Shown piece after piece: positions 50,808 to 59,899 of a DNA stretch of 64,000 nt (within the stretch, counting starts at the first letter, position 1; the number at the start of each line of letters is the position of its first letter). Source of the stretch: PALSA-612 sp963776735 (GTDB taxonomy: Bacteria > Actinomycetota > Thermoleophilia > Gaiellales > Gaiellaceae); contig CAVZNV010000015.1 of assembly GCA_963776735.1 (NCBI GenBank), positions 296,890-360,889 on the forward strand. Reading direction: 5' to 3'. The position numbers were made by a program, and so were the translations under genes. The notes under the pieces were generated by a model, which was given only the letters and a program-made list of their open reading frames with translations, ran no database searches and had not been told where the DNA came from.

Positions 50808-51403
50808 GCGACTACGGCGATATCTCGGTCGACCTCTCGAAGATCCTGCGGCGCGGGGAGATCGAGTCCGACACGGCGTTCGCGGCCACGCCCGAGCCGC
50901 CGCCGACGGCCGACGCCGAGGCGTTCAAGGCGGCGATGCGCGTGCTCGCGGCCGGCGTCGTGATGGTGACGGCGCGCCGGGGCGAGGAGCTCTACGGTCT
51001 GACGATCAGCGCGTGTTGCTCGATCTCGGCCAGCCCGCCGCGCGTGTTGATCTCCCTCGCCGAGTCGGCGAGCTGCCTGCCCGCCGTGCTCGAGACGCGC
51101 CGCTTCGGCCTCTCAATTCTCCGCACCGTGCAGAAGCCGCTGGCCGAGCTCGGCGCTGTCCCGGGCGGGCCGAAGGAGGTCGCCGCCTTCTCCGAGAGTC
51201 GCGACGGATCGGTGACGATGATCGCCGGCGCGCTCGCCCACCTCGACTGCGCCGTCCACCGCACCTTCCGCGTCTCCGACCACACGCTCGTGATCGGCGA
51301 CGTCGAGCACGCGGTCAGCGTCCCGCCGGACGAGCTCGAGGAGCCCGGGCCGCTCCTCTACTTCAACCGCACCTTCCACTCGCTCGGCGAGGCGGTGGAA
51401 TGA
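50804..51403 (+). CDS. Flavin reductase-like domain protein
   Basis: A 199-residue FMN-binding split-barrel protein. AFKAAMRVLAAGVVMVTA, then LTISACCSISASPPRVLISL, is the HpaC/RutF-type flavin reductase pattern. It probably supplies reduced flavin to a monooxygenase, and a luciferase-like monooxygenase is encoded two genes downstream. It overlaps both neighbours by four bases. Confidence 0.88.
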   Translation: MSDYGDISVDLSKILRRGEIESDTAFAATPEPPPTADAEAFKAAMRVLAAGVVMVTARRGEELYGLTISACCSISASPPRVLISLAESASCLPAVLETRRFGLSILRTVQKPLAELGAVPGGPKEVAAFSESRDGSVTMIAGALAHLDCAVHRTFRVSDHTLVIGDVEHAVSVPPDELEEPGPLLYFNRTFHSLGEAVE

Positions 51404-53016
51404 GCGACAGATGGGATGCGATCTTCGTCGGCAGCGGGATCAACTCGCTGGCCGGTGCAGCGCTGCTGGCGAAAAGCGGCAAACGCGTGCTCGTGCTGGA
51501 GCGCGAGGACCGGCTCGGCGGCGCGATCTGGACGGCGGAGCTCACGGAGCCCGGCTTCGTCCACGAGGTGCTCGCGTCCTGGCACCCGCTCTTCGTCGGC
51601 TCGGCCGCATACGCGGAGCTCGCCGACGACCTGGGCCGGCTCGGGCTGGAGTACCTGAACACCGCGCTGCCGACCGGCTGGGCCGGTCCCGACGGGTCGA
51701 GCGCGTTTCTCTCCACGTCGCACGAGCGGAACGTCGAGGAGCTGGAGCGGCGCGCGCCGGGCGACGGCGAGGCGTGGAGCAAGGTGGTCGGCACCTTCAT
51801 GCCGAACGCCGACCTCTCCTTCGGCCTCCTGACGACCGAGCTCTGGTCACGCGCCGGTTCCGGACTCGGGCTCAAGGCGTACCGCCGGCTCGGCCGGCGC
51901 GGGCTGGTCGAGTTCACGGGCAACGTGCTCGTGACCGCGCGCGACTGGCTCACCGACACGTTCACGTCGCCGTCGACGCACGGGCTACTCGCGCCGTGGG
52001 TGCTGCATACGGGGCTCGGGCCGGACGCGGCGGTGTCCGGGTTCATGACGCAGGTGATCGCGGTCGCGGTCGAGCTGGGCGGGATGCCGGTGCCGAAGGG
52101 CGGCGGCGTCAAGCTGATCGAGGCGCTGGCAGCCATCGTCCGTGCCGGCGGCGGCGAGCTCGAAACGGGACAGGACGTCGAGCGAATCCTGGTGGAGAAC
52201 GGCCGAGTCACCGGTGTGCGCACGCAGTCGGGTCCGATGGCCGCCGACCGGGTGATCGCGAACGTGACGCCGACACAGCTCTACGGCCGGCTGCTCGCCG
52301 ACACGGAGCTGCGTGACGAGGGCAAGAGCTTCCGCTACGGCCGGGGCGAGATGCAGATTCACTTCGCGCTCGACGAGGCGCCGCGCTGGGCCGGCGACGA
52401 GCGCCTCGGCCGCACGGCGATCGTCCACCTGACACCCGGGCTCGACGGCGTCTCGCGCGCGGTCAACGAGGCCGAGCGCGGCCTGCTCCCGGCCGAAGCG
52501 ACCGTCGTCGTCGGCCAGCCGCTCGCCGTCGACCCGTCGCGCGCGCCCGAAGGCAAGTCGATCCTCTGGATCCAGCTCCAGGAGCTGCCGAGCCGGCCGA
52601 AGGGCGACGCGGCCGGCGAGCTCGACGTCGGCGACGGCACCTGGACCGAGGAGCTGCGCGAGCGCTATGCCGACCGGATTCAGGCCCGGATCGCCCGCCA
52701 CATCACGAATCTCGACTCCGCGACGCTGAAGCGCGTCGTCCTCTCCCCCGCCGACATCGAGCGCGCGAACGTCAACCTCGTCGGAGGCGACATCTACTCC
52801 GGCTCGTGCGCGCTCGACCAGAACCTGATCTGGCGGCCGCGGCCCTCGCTGCCCGGCCACCGCACTCGCGTCAACGGCCTCTACCACATCGGCGCGAGCA
52901 CGCATCCCGGCCCCGGGCTCGGCGCCGGCTCGGGCACGATCGTGGCCGACGACCTGCTGCGCGAGAACCCGGCACGCCGCGCCTTCGCAGGCCTGAGCAG
53001 CCGCCTCGGGAAGTGA
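51400..53016 (+). CDS. FAD-dependent oxidoreductase (phytoene-desaturase-like)
   Basis: A 538-residue flavoprotein with an N-terminal dinucleotide fold, FVGSGINSLAGAALLAKSG then VLVLEREDRLGG, and a C-terminal FAD motif near LYHIGASTHPGPGLGAGSG. It belongs to the NAD(P)/FAD oxidoreductase group that includes CrtI-like desaturases and amine oxidases. No carotenoid genes are nearby, so it likely acts on the substrate of this catabolic cluster. Confidence 0.88.
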   Translation: MSDRWDAIFVGSGINSLAGAALLAKSGKRVLVLEREDRLGGAIWTAELTEPGFVHEVLASWHPLFVGSAAYAELADDLGRLGLEYLNTALPTGWAGPDGSSAFLSTSHERNVEELERRAPGDGEAWSKVVGTFMPNADLSFGLLTTELWSRAGSGLGLKAYRRLGRRGLVEFTGNVLVTARDWLTDTFTSPSTHGLLAPWVLHTGLGPDAAVSGFMTQVIAVAVELGGMPVPKGGGVKLIEALAAIVRAGGGELETGQDVERILVENGRVTGVRTQSGPMAADRVIANVTPTQLYGRLLADTELRDEGKSFRYGRGEMQIHFALDEAPRWAGDERLGRTAIVHLTPGLDGVSRAVNEAERGLLPAEATVVVGQPLAVDPSRAPEGKSILWIQLQELPSRPKGDAAGELDVGDGTWTEELRERYADRIQARIARHITNLDSATLKRVVLSPADIERANVNLVGGDIYSGSCALDQNLIWRPRPSLPGHRTRVNGLYHIGASTHPGPGLGAGSGTIVADDLLRENPARRAFAGLSSRLGK

Positions 53017-53026
53017 GACGATCCGC

Positions 53027-53042
53027 TTTGACACATGATCAA
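53027..53042. promoter_or_regulatory. Operator-like site upstream of the monooxygenase (copy 2)
   Basis: The same 16 bases found at 50103-50118 (TTTGACACATGATCAA) occur here, 36 bases before the ATG of the monooxygenase gene; here the inverted arms extend to TTTGA/TCAAA. This suggests the GntR protein controls both transcription units. Confidence 0.6.
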
Positions 53043-53078
53043 AATCCGTTCAGAGTCGCGGGAAGGAAGGAGGCCTAG

Positions 53079-54164
53079 ATGAGGTTCTCGCTCTACTCGG
53101 AGATCCAGTACTGGGGCGGGAAGTCCCAGAAGCGCGCGTATGACGAGGTCATCGAGCAGGTCGTGCACGCCGACCGGCTCGGCTACGACGCGTACGGCAT
53201 CATCGAGCACTTCTTCTTCCCGAAGTTCTCGATCTCGGCCAACCCGTTCGCGGTCTGGGGCGAGTGCGCCGCCAAGACGAAGAACATCAAGTTTCGGACG
53301 CTCGGGCACGTGCTGCCCTACCACAACCCGACGATCCTGGCCTCGCAGATCGCGGCCGCCGGGATCCTCTTCGACGGGCGCTACGAGTTCGGCGCGCTCC
53401 GCGGCCACGGCTGGATTCCCGGCAAGGCAGGCGTCCCCATCCGTGAGACCCGGGATCGCTACGAGGAGTCGCTCGACATCCTCTTCCAGGCGCTCGGCGA
53501 CGAGCGGTTCTCGTACGACGGCAGGTACTACCACGTCGACGAGGCGCAGATCTGGCCACGGCCGGAGACGAAGTTCCGCGTCTTCCTCGGCGGCACGAGC
53601 GACCGCACGTACGAGCTGGCGGCGAAGCACGGCTGGGCCGTCGTCGTCCCGCCGCTGCTGCCGTACGTCGCGCTCAAGGACCAGCTCGACCTCTACAGGT
53701 CGAAGTGCGCCGAGCACGGCACGGAACCCGACATCGTCTGGATCCACGCCTGCTACATCGACGAGGACCGCGACAACGCCCGTCGCGAGGCGGAGCGCGG
53801 GATGCGGCAGTTCCTCGAAGGAAACGCGTCGCCGCTCGGCGACCCTTACGTCAACTTCCCGTCGAAGGAGGACATGGAGGCGTCGGGCTACGGCTTCTAC
53901 ATCTCCGGGATCATGGAGAAGCTCGCGCAGACGCCCTTCGACGAGATGATCGACGGCGACATCGTGTGGGTCGGGACGCCGGAGGACGTGATCGAGCGGA
54001 TCGAGGCCGTGCGCGACGTCTGCGATGGGCTGACGGAGATCTCGATCACGGTCAACCCGGGCGGCTTCGCGCACTGGCAGGCGATCAAGGCGCAGGAGCT
54101 GTTCGCCGACCTGGTCATGCCGCACTTCAAGACAGGCGATCGCGCCGAGGCGGCCGTTGCGTAA
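53079..54164 (+). CDS. Luciferase-like (LLM) flavin-dependent monooxygenase
   Basis: A 361-residue bacterial-luciferase-family protein (DRLGYDAYGIIEHFFFPKF, LGHVLPYHNPTILASQIA, WPRPETKFRVFLGG). An AAGGAAGGAGG site precedes the ATG. With the flavin reductase upstream, it probably oxygenates an organic substrate. It begins the second transcription unit of the cluster. Confidence 0.9.
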   Translation: MRFSLYSEIQYWGGKSQKRAYDEVIEQVVHADRLGYDAYGIIEHFFFPKFSISANPFAVWGECAAKTKNIKFRTLGHVLPYHNPTILASQIAAAGILFDGRYEFGALRGHGWIPGKAGVPIRETRDRYEESLDILFQALGDERFSYDGRYYHVDEAQIWPRPETKFRVFLGGTSDRTYELAAKHGWAVVVPPLLPYVALKDQLDLYRSKCAEHGTEPDIVWIHACYIDEDRDNARREAERGMRQFLEGNASPLGDPYVNFPSKEDMEASGYGFYISGIMEKLAQTPFDEMIDGDIVWVGTPEDVIERIEAVRDVCDGLTEISITVNPGGFAHWQAIKAQELFADLVMPHFKTGDRAEAAVA

Positions 54165-55026
54165 GTTCGGCGTCTGCGAGCTCTCGACGCTCCCCGCGAG
54201 CTTCGAGGCCGACCTGGCCGGCTACGCCGCGGCCGGGGCCGACGGCATCTCGATCTTCGAGGGCAAGCTCGTCGCGGGCCGCGAGTCCGAGCAGCTGGCC
54301 GCGTTCCGCGCCAGCGGGCTCGAGTCGAGCGCGGCGATCACCGCCGTTCCGTCGATCCTGCCGCTGCCGAAGTTCCCCGGGCCGGAGCGGCCGGAGGAGC
54401 GCATCGAGGCGATCGTCGCGGGGATGCAGCGGTTGGCGCCGTTCGAGCCGACCGCGTTCGTCTCCCCGAGCGGCCCGCCCGGCGAGCTCGGCGAGGCCGA
54501 GGCGCGGGCAGTCGTCTGCGAAGGCCTGCGCGTGCTGGCCGACGAGTCGGCTCGGCTCGGGATCCCGGTCGGGCTCGAGCCGATGTCGAGCTACGAGCGC
54601 GAGGACTGGACACTCGTCACCTCGCTCGGCGAGGCGGCGGCACTCGTCGACGAGGCGGGCGCGGACGTCGGGCTCATCTTCGATACGTGGCACCTGTGGG
54701 ACACGCCCGACCTGGACGAGGAGATCGCGCTCTACGGCGACCGGTTCGTGGCCGTGCAGGTGAACGACTGGCGCGAGCCGACGCGGAGCTGGTGCGACCG
54801 AGTGCTCCCGGGCGACGGCGTCATCGACCTCGGCCCGATCCTCGACGCGGTCGAGCGGACGGGCTGGGCAGGCTGCTACGACCTCGAGGTGTTCTCGGAC
54901 GACGGCATGTTCGGCCACGCGTTCGAGGACTCGCTGTGGAAGCTCCCGCCGGAGGAGCTGGCGCGGCGCGGGCGGGCTCGGTTCACGGAGTTGGAACTGT
55001 CAAGCATGGAAGGGAGGGCGGTATGA
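54157..55026 (+). CDS. Sugar-phosphate isomerase/epimerase-like TIM barrel
   Basis: A 289-residue AP-endonuclease-2/xylose-isomerase-type barrel. Predicted metal ligands are in PVGLEPMS (Glu), LIFDTWHLWD (Asp, His), AVQVNDWR (Asp) and YDLEVFSD (Glu). Members isomerise keto sugars or act on hydroxypyruvate- or inositol-type compounds. The TTG start lies inside the end of the monooxygenase gene. Confidence 0.85.
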   Translation: MRKFGVCELSTLPASFEADLAGYAAAGADGISIFEGKLVAGRESEQLAAFRASGLESSAAITAVPSILPLPKFPGPERPEERIEAIVAGMQRLAPFEPTAFVSPSGPPGELGEAEARAVVCEGLRVLADESARLGIPVGLEPMSSYEREDWTLVTSLGEAAALVDEAGADVGLIFDTWHLWDTPDLDEEIALYGDRFVAVQVNDWREPTRSWCDRVLPGDGVIDLGPILDAVERTGWAGCYDLEVFSDDGMFGHAFEDSLWKLPPEELARRGRARFTELELSSMEGRAV

Positions 55027-56225
55027 GGAGGAAGCGGCTGGCTCTCGGCGTCATGGTGGCCCTGGTGGCAGTGGTCGCCGCAGTCGTCGGAGCAACGTCC
55101 GCGTCGGGTGCCAAGGGGACGATCATCATCGGCTACGCGGCCGACCTGAGCGGCCAGATGGCGCCGTTCGACAACCCGGCGCTGACGGCGGCACGTCTCG
55201 AGGCGAAGAAGATCAACGGGCAGGGCGGCGTCCTCGGCAAGAAGCTCGAGATCGTCAGCTGCGACACGCAGAACTCAAAGCCGGACGTCTCCAAGTCGTG
55301 CGTCGACAACCTCGTCTCGAAGGGCGCGGTCATCGGCATGGTGACGTGCGACATCGACTTCGCGACCGCGGCGATCCAGGAGTTCCTGGCGAAGAAGATG
55401 CTGACGATCGCACCTTGCATCGGCACGGACCAGATGGGGCCGAAGCGCTTCGGCGCGGCCGGCAAACTCGCGTTCAGCTACGGCAACGTGGCTCAGGACG
55501 AAGGGGCGGCGATGGCCGAGTACGCCTACAACGTGAAGCACTGGAAGACGGCGATCACGGTCACGAACAACCTGCTCGTCTACTTCAAGAACATCATCCA
55601 GGCGTTCACGTCGCGGTACACGCAGCTCGGCGGCAAGATCGTCGACTCGGAGAGCTACACGACCGGACAGAACCAGGTGCAGGGCGTCGTCAGCCGCGTG
55701 AACGCGCACAAGGCGGCGATGATCGCGGTGTGCGACGGCTTCCCGCCGGACTGGCCCGCATTCGTGGCGGGCATCCGCAGCCTGAACAACAACACGCCGA
55801 TCATGAACTCGTGGGCCGGCGACGGCACGTTCTGGTACCCGAAGACCCCGAAGGTCTCCAATTACTGGTACGTGACCTACGCCTCCGCATTCGGTGATGA
55901 CCCGAGCGCGGCGGTCAAGAGGCTGATCGGCCAGATGACGGCGATCCACCAACCGCCGGCGACAGGCGGCTTCGTCACCGGTGCGGCGGCCGTCGACGGG
56001 GTCGTGGCGGCGGTCAAGCAGGCGAAGGGCTCGACCAACGGCGCAGTGCTGGCCGCCCTGATGCAGAAGTTCCACAACCTGCCCACGATCTCGGGCAAGG
56101 TGAGCTTCTCGGCGAAGCTGCACAGCGTGTTCGGTCGCGCCTACCGCGTGATGGAGGTGCAGAACTCGACGCCGAAGTTCGTCCAGCTCTACACGGCGAA
56201 GAAGCTGGGCTCGATCTCCGGCTGA
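55023..56225 (+). CDS. ABC transporter substrate-binding protein, branched-chain amino acid type (second system)
   Basis: A 400-residue exported receptor with a signal peptide (RRKRLALGVMVALVAVVAAVV, cleavage near residues 27-30). The Leu-binding-protein fold is clear (IIIGYAADLSGQMAPFDNPA). Three cysteines early in the mature part (SCDTQ, SCVDN, TCDID) are unusual for this family. An ATGA overlap ties it to the isomerase gene. It likely captures the substrate degraded by this cluster. Confidence 0.9.
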   Translation: MRRKRLALGVMVALVAVVAAVVGATSASGAKGTIIIGYAADLSGQMAPFDNPALTAARLEAKKINGQGGVLGKKLEIVSCDTQNSKPDVSKSCVDNLVSKGAVIGMVTCDIDFATAAIQEFLAKKMLTIAPCIGTDQMGPKRFGAAGKLAFSYGNVAQDEGAAMAEYAYNVKHWKTAITVTNNLLVYFKNIIQAFTSRYTQLGGKIVDSESYTTGQNQVQGVVSRVNAHKAAMIAVCDGFPPDWPAFVAGIRSLNNNTPIMNSWAGDGTFWYPKTPKVSNYWYVTYASAFGDDPSAAVKRLIGQMTAIHQPPATGGFVTGAAAVDGVVAAVKQAKGSTNGAVLAALMQKFHNLPTISGKVSFSAKLHSVFGRAYRVMEVQNSTPKFVQLYTAKKLGSISG

Positions 56226-56227
56226 GG

Positions 56228-56998
56228 TTGGCGAGCGACGTCTCGTCCGAGACGAATCGGTGGCCCGGGGGCAGTCTCCGGGCCACCGGCGTCTCGCGTT
56301 CCTTCGAGGGCGTGCACGCCTTGCGGAGCGTCGACCTCGAGGTGAACCGCAACGAGGTCGTCGGGCTGATCGGCCCGAACGGCGCCGGCAAGACCACGCT
56401 CGTCAACGTGATGACGGGGTTCGACTTCCCGACGTCGGGCTCGGTCGCGCTCGGCGACGACCTGATCACCACCTGGAGCCCGAGCAAGCGCGGCCGGGCA
56501 GGGCTCGCCCGGACGTTCCAGCACAGCCGTTCGTTCGGTTCGCTGTCCGTGTGCGAGAACGTCGAGGTCGCCGCGCTCGGCTCGGGCGCGGGGGCCCGCG
56601 AGGCTCGGCGGCGCGCGGCGCGGCTGCTCGAGCTGCTCGGGCTGGCCTCGTACGCCTCGCGGCCCGCTGCGACGCTCGCGCACGGCGACGAACGAAAGCT
56701 TGGCGTCGCACGGGCGCTCGCGATGGAGCCGAGGTTCGTGCTCATGGACGAGCCGGCGGCGGGCCTGCCCGAGCCGGAGGTGCCCGACTTCGCCGCCGTC
56801 GTCCGCTCCGTGCGCGACGACTACCGGTGCGGCGTGCTCCTGATCGACCACAACATGGCGTTGATCATGGAGGTCTGCGACCGAATCCACGTGCTAGACC
56901 AGGGGCGCACCCTCGCCGAGGGCACACCTCGCGAGATCCGCGACAACATCGACGTCACCGCCGCCTATCTCGGCGAGAGCGCGGTGCACGAGACGTGA
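56228..56998 (+). CDS. livG: ABC transporter ATP-binding protein, LivG type (second system)
   Basis: A 256-residue ATPase with Walker A GPNGAGKTT, ARTFQHSRSF, a degenerate signature LAHGDERKLGVARAL and Walker B VLMDEPAAGLPEPE. The switch histidine is in LIDHNM. The TTG start lies two bases after the receptor gene; the first ~20 residues are poorly conserved, so a later start is possible. Confidence 0.9.
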   Translation: MASDVSSETNRWPGGSLRATGVSRSFEGVHALRSVDLEVNRNEVVGLIGPNGAGKTTLVNVMTGFDFPTSGSVALGDDLITTWSPSKRGRAGLARTFQHSRSFGSLSVCENVEVAALGSGAGAREARRRAARLLELLGLASYASRPAATLAHGDERKLGVARALAMEPRFVLMDEPAAGLPEPEVPDFAAVVRSVRDDYRCGVLLIDHNMALIMEVCDRIHVLDQGRTLAEGTPREIRDNIDVTAAYLGESAVHET

Positions 56999-57714
56999 GT
57001 GCGGCGCCTCCTGCGCTCGAGCTCGACGCGCTCTGCGTCAACTACGGCTCGGTCCCGGCCGTTCGCGACCTCTCGCTCACGGTCGGCAGGGGCGAGATCG
57101 TCGGCCTGATCGGCCCGAACGGTGCGGGGAAGTCGACGACGCTGCACGCGATCGTCGGCCTCGTCCGCGTGCGGTCCGGCGACATCCGGCTCGTCGGCAC
57201 GTCGATCGTCGGCCGCAAGCCGGAGGCGATCGCGCGCGGCGGGGTCTCGCTCGTCCCCGAGGGCCGCCGGATCTTCGCCGAGCTGACGGTGGACGAGAAC
57301 CTGCGCCTCGGCCTCGTCGGCCGCGACGGCCGCGAGGGCGAGGCGGCCGACCTCGAGTGGCTGCGGGAGCTGTTCCCGGTGATCGTCGACGCGCGGCGGC
57401 GGCAGGCGGGGACGCTGTCGGGCGGCCAGCAGCAGCAACTCGCGATCGCGCGCGCGCTCGTCGCCGCGCCGGACGTCCTGCTCCTCGACGAGCCGTCGCT
57501 CGGACTCGCGCCGGCGATCGTCGACGTCGTGTTCGACGTGCTCCGGAAGATTCGCGACCGCGGCGTCACCGTGCTGCTCGTCGAGCAGCGCGCGCAGCGC
57601 ACCGTCGCGCTCGCCGACCGGACCTACGTGGTGACGAACGGCGAGCTGCGCATGACCCTGTCCCCGGCAGACGCCCGCGACACCGACCGGATCGTGGCGG
57701 CGTACCTGTCGTGA
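56995..57714 (+). CDS. livF: ABC transporter ATP-binding protein, LivF type (second system)
   Basis: A 239-residue ATPase with GPNGAGKST, the signature LSGGQQQQLAIARAL, Walker B VLLLDEPSLGLAP and VEQRA in place of the usual switch V-E-Q-N. It starts in a GTGA overlap with livG. Together the pair powers the LivHM permeases that follow. Confidence 0.92.
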   Translation: MSAAPPALELDALCVNYGSVPAVRDLSLTVGRGEIVGLIGPNGAGKSTTLHAIVGLVRVRSGDIRLVGTSIVGRKPEAIARGGVSLVPEGRRIFAELTVDENLRLGLVGRDGREGEAADLEWLRELFPVIVDARRRQAGTLSGGQQQQLAIARALVAAPDVLLLDEPSLGLAPAIVDVVFDVLRKIRDRGVTVLLVEQRAQRTVALADRTYVVTNGELRMTLSPADARDTDRIVAAYLS

Positions 57715-58628
57715 TCCACATCCAGAACATCATCGACGCGGTCGGTCTCGGGGCGGTCTATGCCCTGATCGCGGTCGGGATCGGGCTCGTCTTCGGCGTG
57801 CTGCGACTGATCAACTTCGCGTACGGCCAGCTGATCATGCTCGCCGCCTACACGCTCGCGTTCACCGACTCGTGGCCGGACGCGGCCAGCGTGCTGCTGG
57901 CGGTGCTCGTCGCCGTCGCGGCTTCACTGGTGATCGAGCGGGTCGCCTACCGGCCCCTGCGCTCGGCCGACCCCTCGACGATGCTCGTCGCCACCTTCGC
58001 GGTCGCCTACCTGCTCGAGAACGCCGCGCTCGTCCAGTACTCGTACCGCCAGCAGGGGATCATCGCCGACCCGGTCGGCACGCTGGCGCAGCTCAACCGG
58101 GCGGTGACGATCGGCTCGCTGCACATCCGCTGGATCTCGTTCGTCGCCATCGGCGCCGGCATCGTCTCGCTCGGCCTGCTGGCGCTGCTTCTGAACCGGA
58201 CGTCGATCGGGCTGCAGATGCGCGCGGCGTCGATGGACTTCAGCACCGCCCGGCTGCTCGGCGTCAAGGCGAACACGGTGATCGTCGCGGCGGTCGCGGT
58301 CTCGGGCGTCCTCGCCGCCGTGGCGGCCGTCGTGCTCAGCGTCGGCAACGCGTCGGTCACGTACACGACCGGCCTGTACGAGACCCTGTTCGTGCTCGTC
58401 GGCGTGGTCGCGGGCGGCATCGACCGGCTGCTCTCGGCCACGCTCGGCGGCTTCGCGATCGGCTTCGCGATCTCGATCGTCGGCGCCGAGCTGCCCTCGT
58501 CGGGCGAGACGCCGTTCACGTCGAACGTCTACATGCCGTCGGTCATCTACCTGGCCGTGATCGTCGCGCTGCTATTGCGGCCGGCGGGACTGTTCGCGCG
58601 CGGCGGGCGGGGAGCGGAGCGGGTGTGA
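57711..58628 (+). CDS. livH: ABC transporter permease, LivH type (second system)
   Basis: A 305-residue membrane permease with the N-terminal LGAVYALIAVGIGLVFGVLR and INFAYGQ motifs and the cytoplasmic GGIDRLLSATLGG loop. About eight membrane helices are predicted. The GTG start overlaps the livF stop, and the stop overlaps livM. Confidence 0.9.
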   Translation: MIHIQNIIDAVGLGAVYALIAVGIGLVFGVLRLINFAYGQLIMLAAYTLAFTDSWPDAASVLLAVLVAVAASLVIERVAYRPLRSADPSTMLVATFAVAYLLENAALVQYSYRQQGIIADPVGTLAQLNRAVTIGSLHIRWISFVAIGAGIVSLGLLALLLNRTSIGLQMRAASMDFSTARLLGVKANTVIVAAVAVSGVLAAVAAVVLSVGNASVTYTTGLYETLFVLVGVVAGGIDRLLSATLGGFAIGFAISIVGAELPSSGETPFTSNVYMPSVIYLAVIVALLLRPAGLFARGGRGAERV

Positions 58629-59668
58629 GCCGGCTGCGCGGATGGGAGCAGCTGCTCGGGCCGGTCGCGGCGGTCGCATTGCTGGCGCTCGTCTCGGGGC
58701 TCGTCGTCGGCTCGGCGAACCAGGTGCAGTACCTGACGGCGATCGTCTACGTGGCGATCGTCGCCGCGCTCTACGTGTTCGTCGGCAACTCGGGCGTGAT
58801 CTCGTTCGGGCAGGTGAGCTTCGTCGCCGTCGGCGCGTTCTCGGCGGGCGTGATGACAATCCCGATCGGGACGAAGCCGGGCGTGATGTCGACGCTGTTC
58901 CCGCTCTTGCGCGACCACTCGATCTCGAGCGCGTGGTCGCTCGCGCTCGCCGCCGGGCTGGGCGCTGTGTACGCGTTCCTCGTCGGCATCCCGCTGATGC
59001 GGCTCTCGGGAATCGCGGCGGGCATCGCCACACTCGCCGTGCTCGGGATCACCTACAACCTGCTCTACAACTGGAACAGCATCGGACCGGGCGCGACGGT
59101 CGAGTCGCTCATTCCGGAGACGACCGACTACTGGCAGGCGACGATCGGTGCGGTGGCGGTGATCTGCGTCGCGTTCGCGTACCAGCGGTCGCGCTTCGGG
59201 CGGCAGCTGCGCGCAGCGCGAGAGGACCCGGCGGCGGCTCGCGCGGCCGGGATCGACATCCACCGGCAGCGGCTGCTCGCGTTCACGTTGTCGGGCGCCC
59301 TGTCCGGCTTCGCCGGCGGGCTCTACGTGCACCTGCTCGGGAGCATCGGGGCGAACCAGGTGTACCTCGACCTGACGTTCCTGACGCTGGCGATGCTCGT
59401 CGTCGGCGGTATCTCGAGCTTGTTCGGCGCCGTGATCGGGGCGATCACGATCAGCCTCTTCAACATCCTGCTCGTCAACGCCCAGCTCGGCATCCACGTC
59501 TTCGGCTGGTCGATCACCGCTCCGAGCGGGACGAGCCTGGTCGGGATCGCGATCGTGATGCTCGTGATCCTGCTCCTACGCCCGGCCGGCATCACCGGCG
59601 GCAAGGAGTTCTCGCTGCCGGCCTCGTGGCCCCGGCCACGGCTCCGAGACTCGTCGGGCAACGGCTAG
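58625..59668 (+). CDS. livM: ABC transporter permease, LivM type (second system)
   Basis: A 347-residue permease of normal LivM length. The landmarks are GNSGVISFGQVSFVAVGAF, RQLRAAREDPAAARAAGI and VVGGISSLFGAVIGA. It is the last gene of the operon, followed by a small hairpin and the dispersed repeat. Confidence 0.9.
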   Translation: MSRLRGWEQLLGPVAAVALLALVSGLVVGSANQVQYLTAIVYVAIVAALYVFVGNSGVISFGQVSFVAVGAFSAGVMTIPIGTKPGVMSTLFPLLRDHSISSAWSLALAAGLGAVYAFLVGIPLMRLSGIAAGIATLAVLGITYNLLYNWNSIGPGATVESLIPETTDYWQATIGAVAVICVAFAYQRSRFGRQLRAAREDPAAARAAGIDIHRQRLLAFTLSGALSGFAGGLYVHLLGSIGANQVYLDLTFLTLAMLVVGGISSLFGAVIGAITISLFNILLVNAQLGIHVFGWSITAPSGTSLVGIAIVMLVILLLRPAGITGGKEFSLPASWPRPRLRDSSGNG

Positions 59669-59675
59669 TCCCGGA

Positions 59676-59693
59676 CGCCCGGCGGGTCGGGCG
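59676..59693 (+). terminator. Small hairpin after the second Liv operon
   Basis: CGCCCG and CGGGCG pair around a 6-base loop just after the livM stop. It is short and has no U-tract; only position argues for termination. Confidence 0.3.
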
Positions 59694-59701
59694 CCTGCCC
59701 C

Positions 59702-59871
59702 CGGTGTCAGACACCGACGGAGGCGGCGTCCGCGCGGGACGATGGCCTCAACGGCCGAAAGGGATGGAGCGGGGCCAGTTCCGAAACGGCTTTGAGCAGG
59801 GAAAACACTTGTGGACAAAAAGTCACACTTTCGTCACACATTTCGCTTGACAAATTCGGTGTCTGACACCG
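59702..59871. repeat. 170-bp dispersed repeat with palindromic ends (copy C)
   Basis: This is an inverted, near-full-length copy of the 9.0-kb element, bounded by CGGTGTCAGACACCG (59702-59716) and CGGTGTCTGACACCG (59857-59871). When reversed, its first ~80 bases match copy A closely (AATTTGTCAAGCGAAATGTG, then the TTTTTGTCCACA block), while the middle has diverged. It lies between operons. Confidence 0.85.
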
Positions 59872-59899
59872 CCGTTTGGCCGTGTCCGACCGAGCCGCG

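Noticed and set aside
51400..53016. Carotenoid biosynthesis (CrtI)
   Set aside because: The FAD enzyme resembles desaturases, but there is no phytoene synthase or other carotenoid gene, and the context is catabolic.
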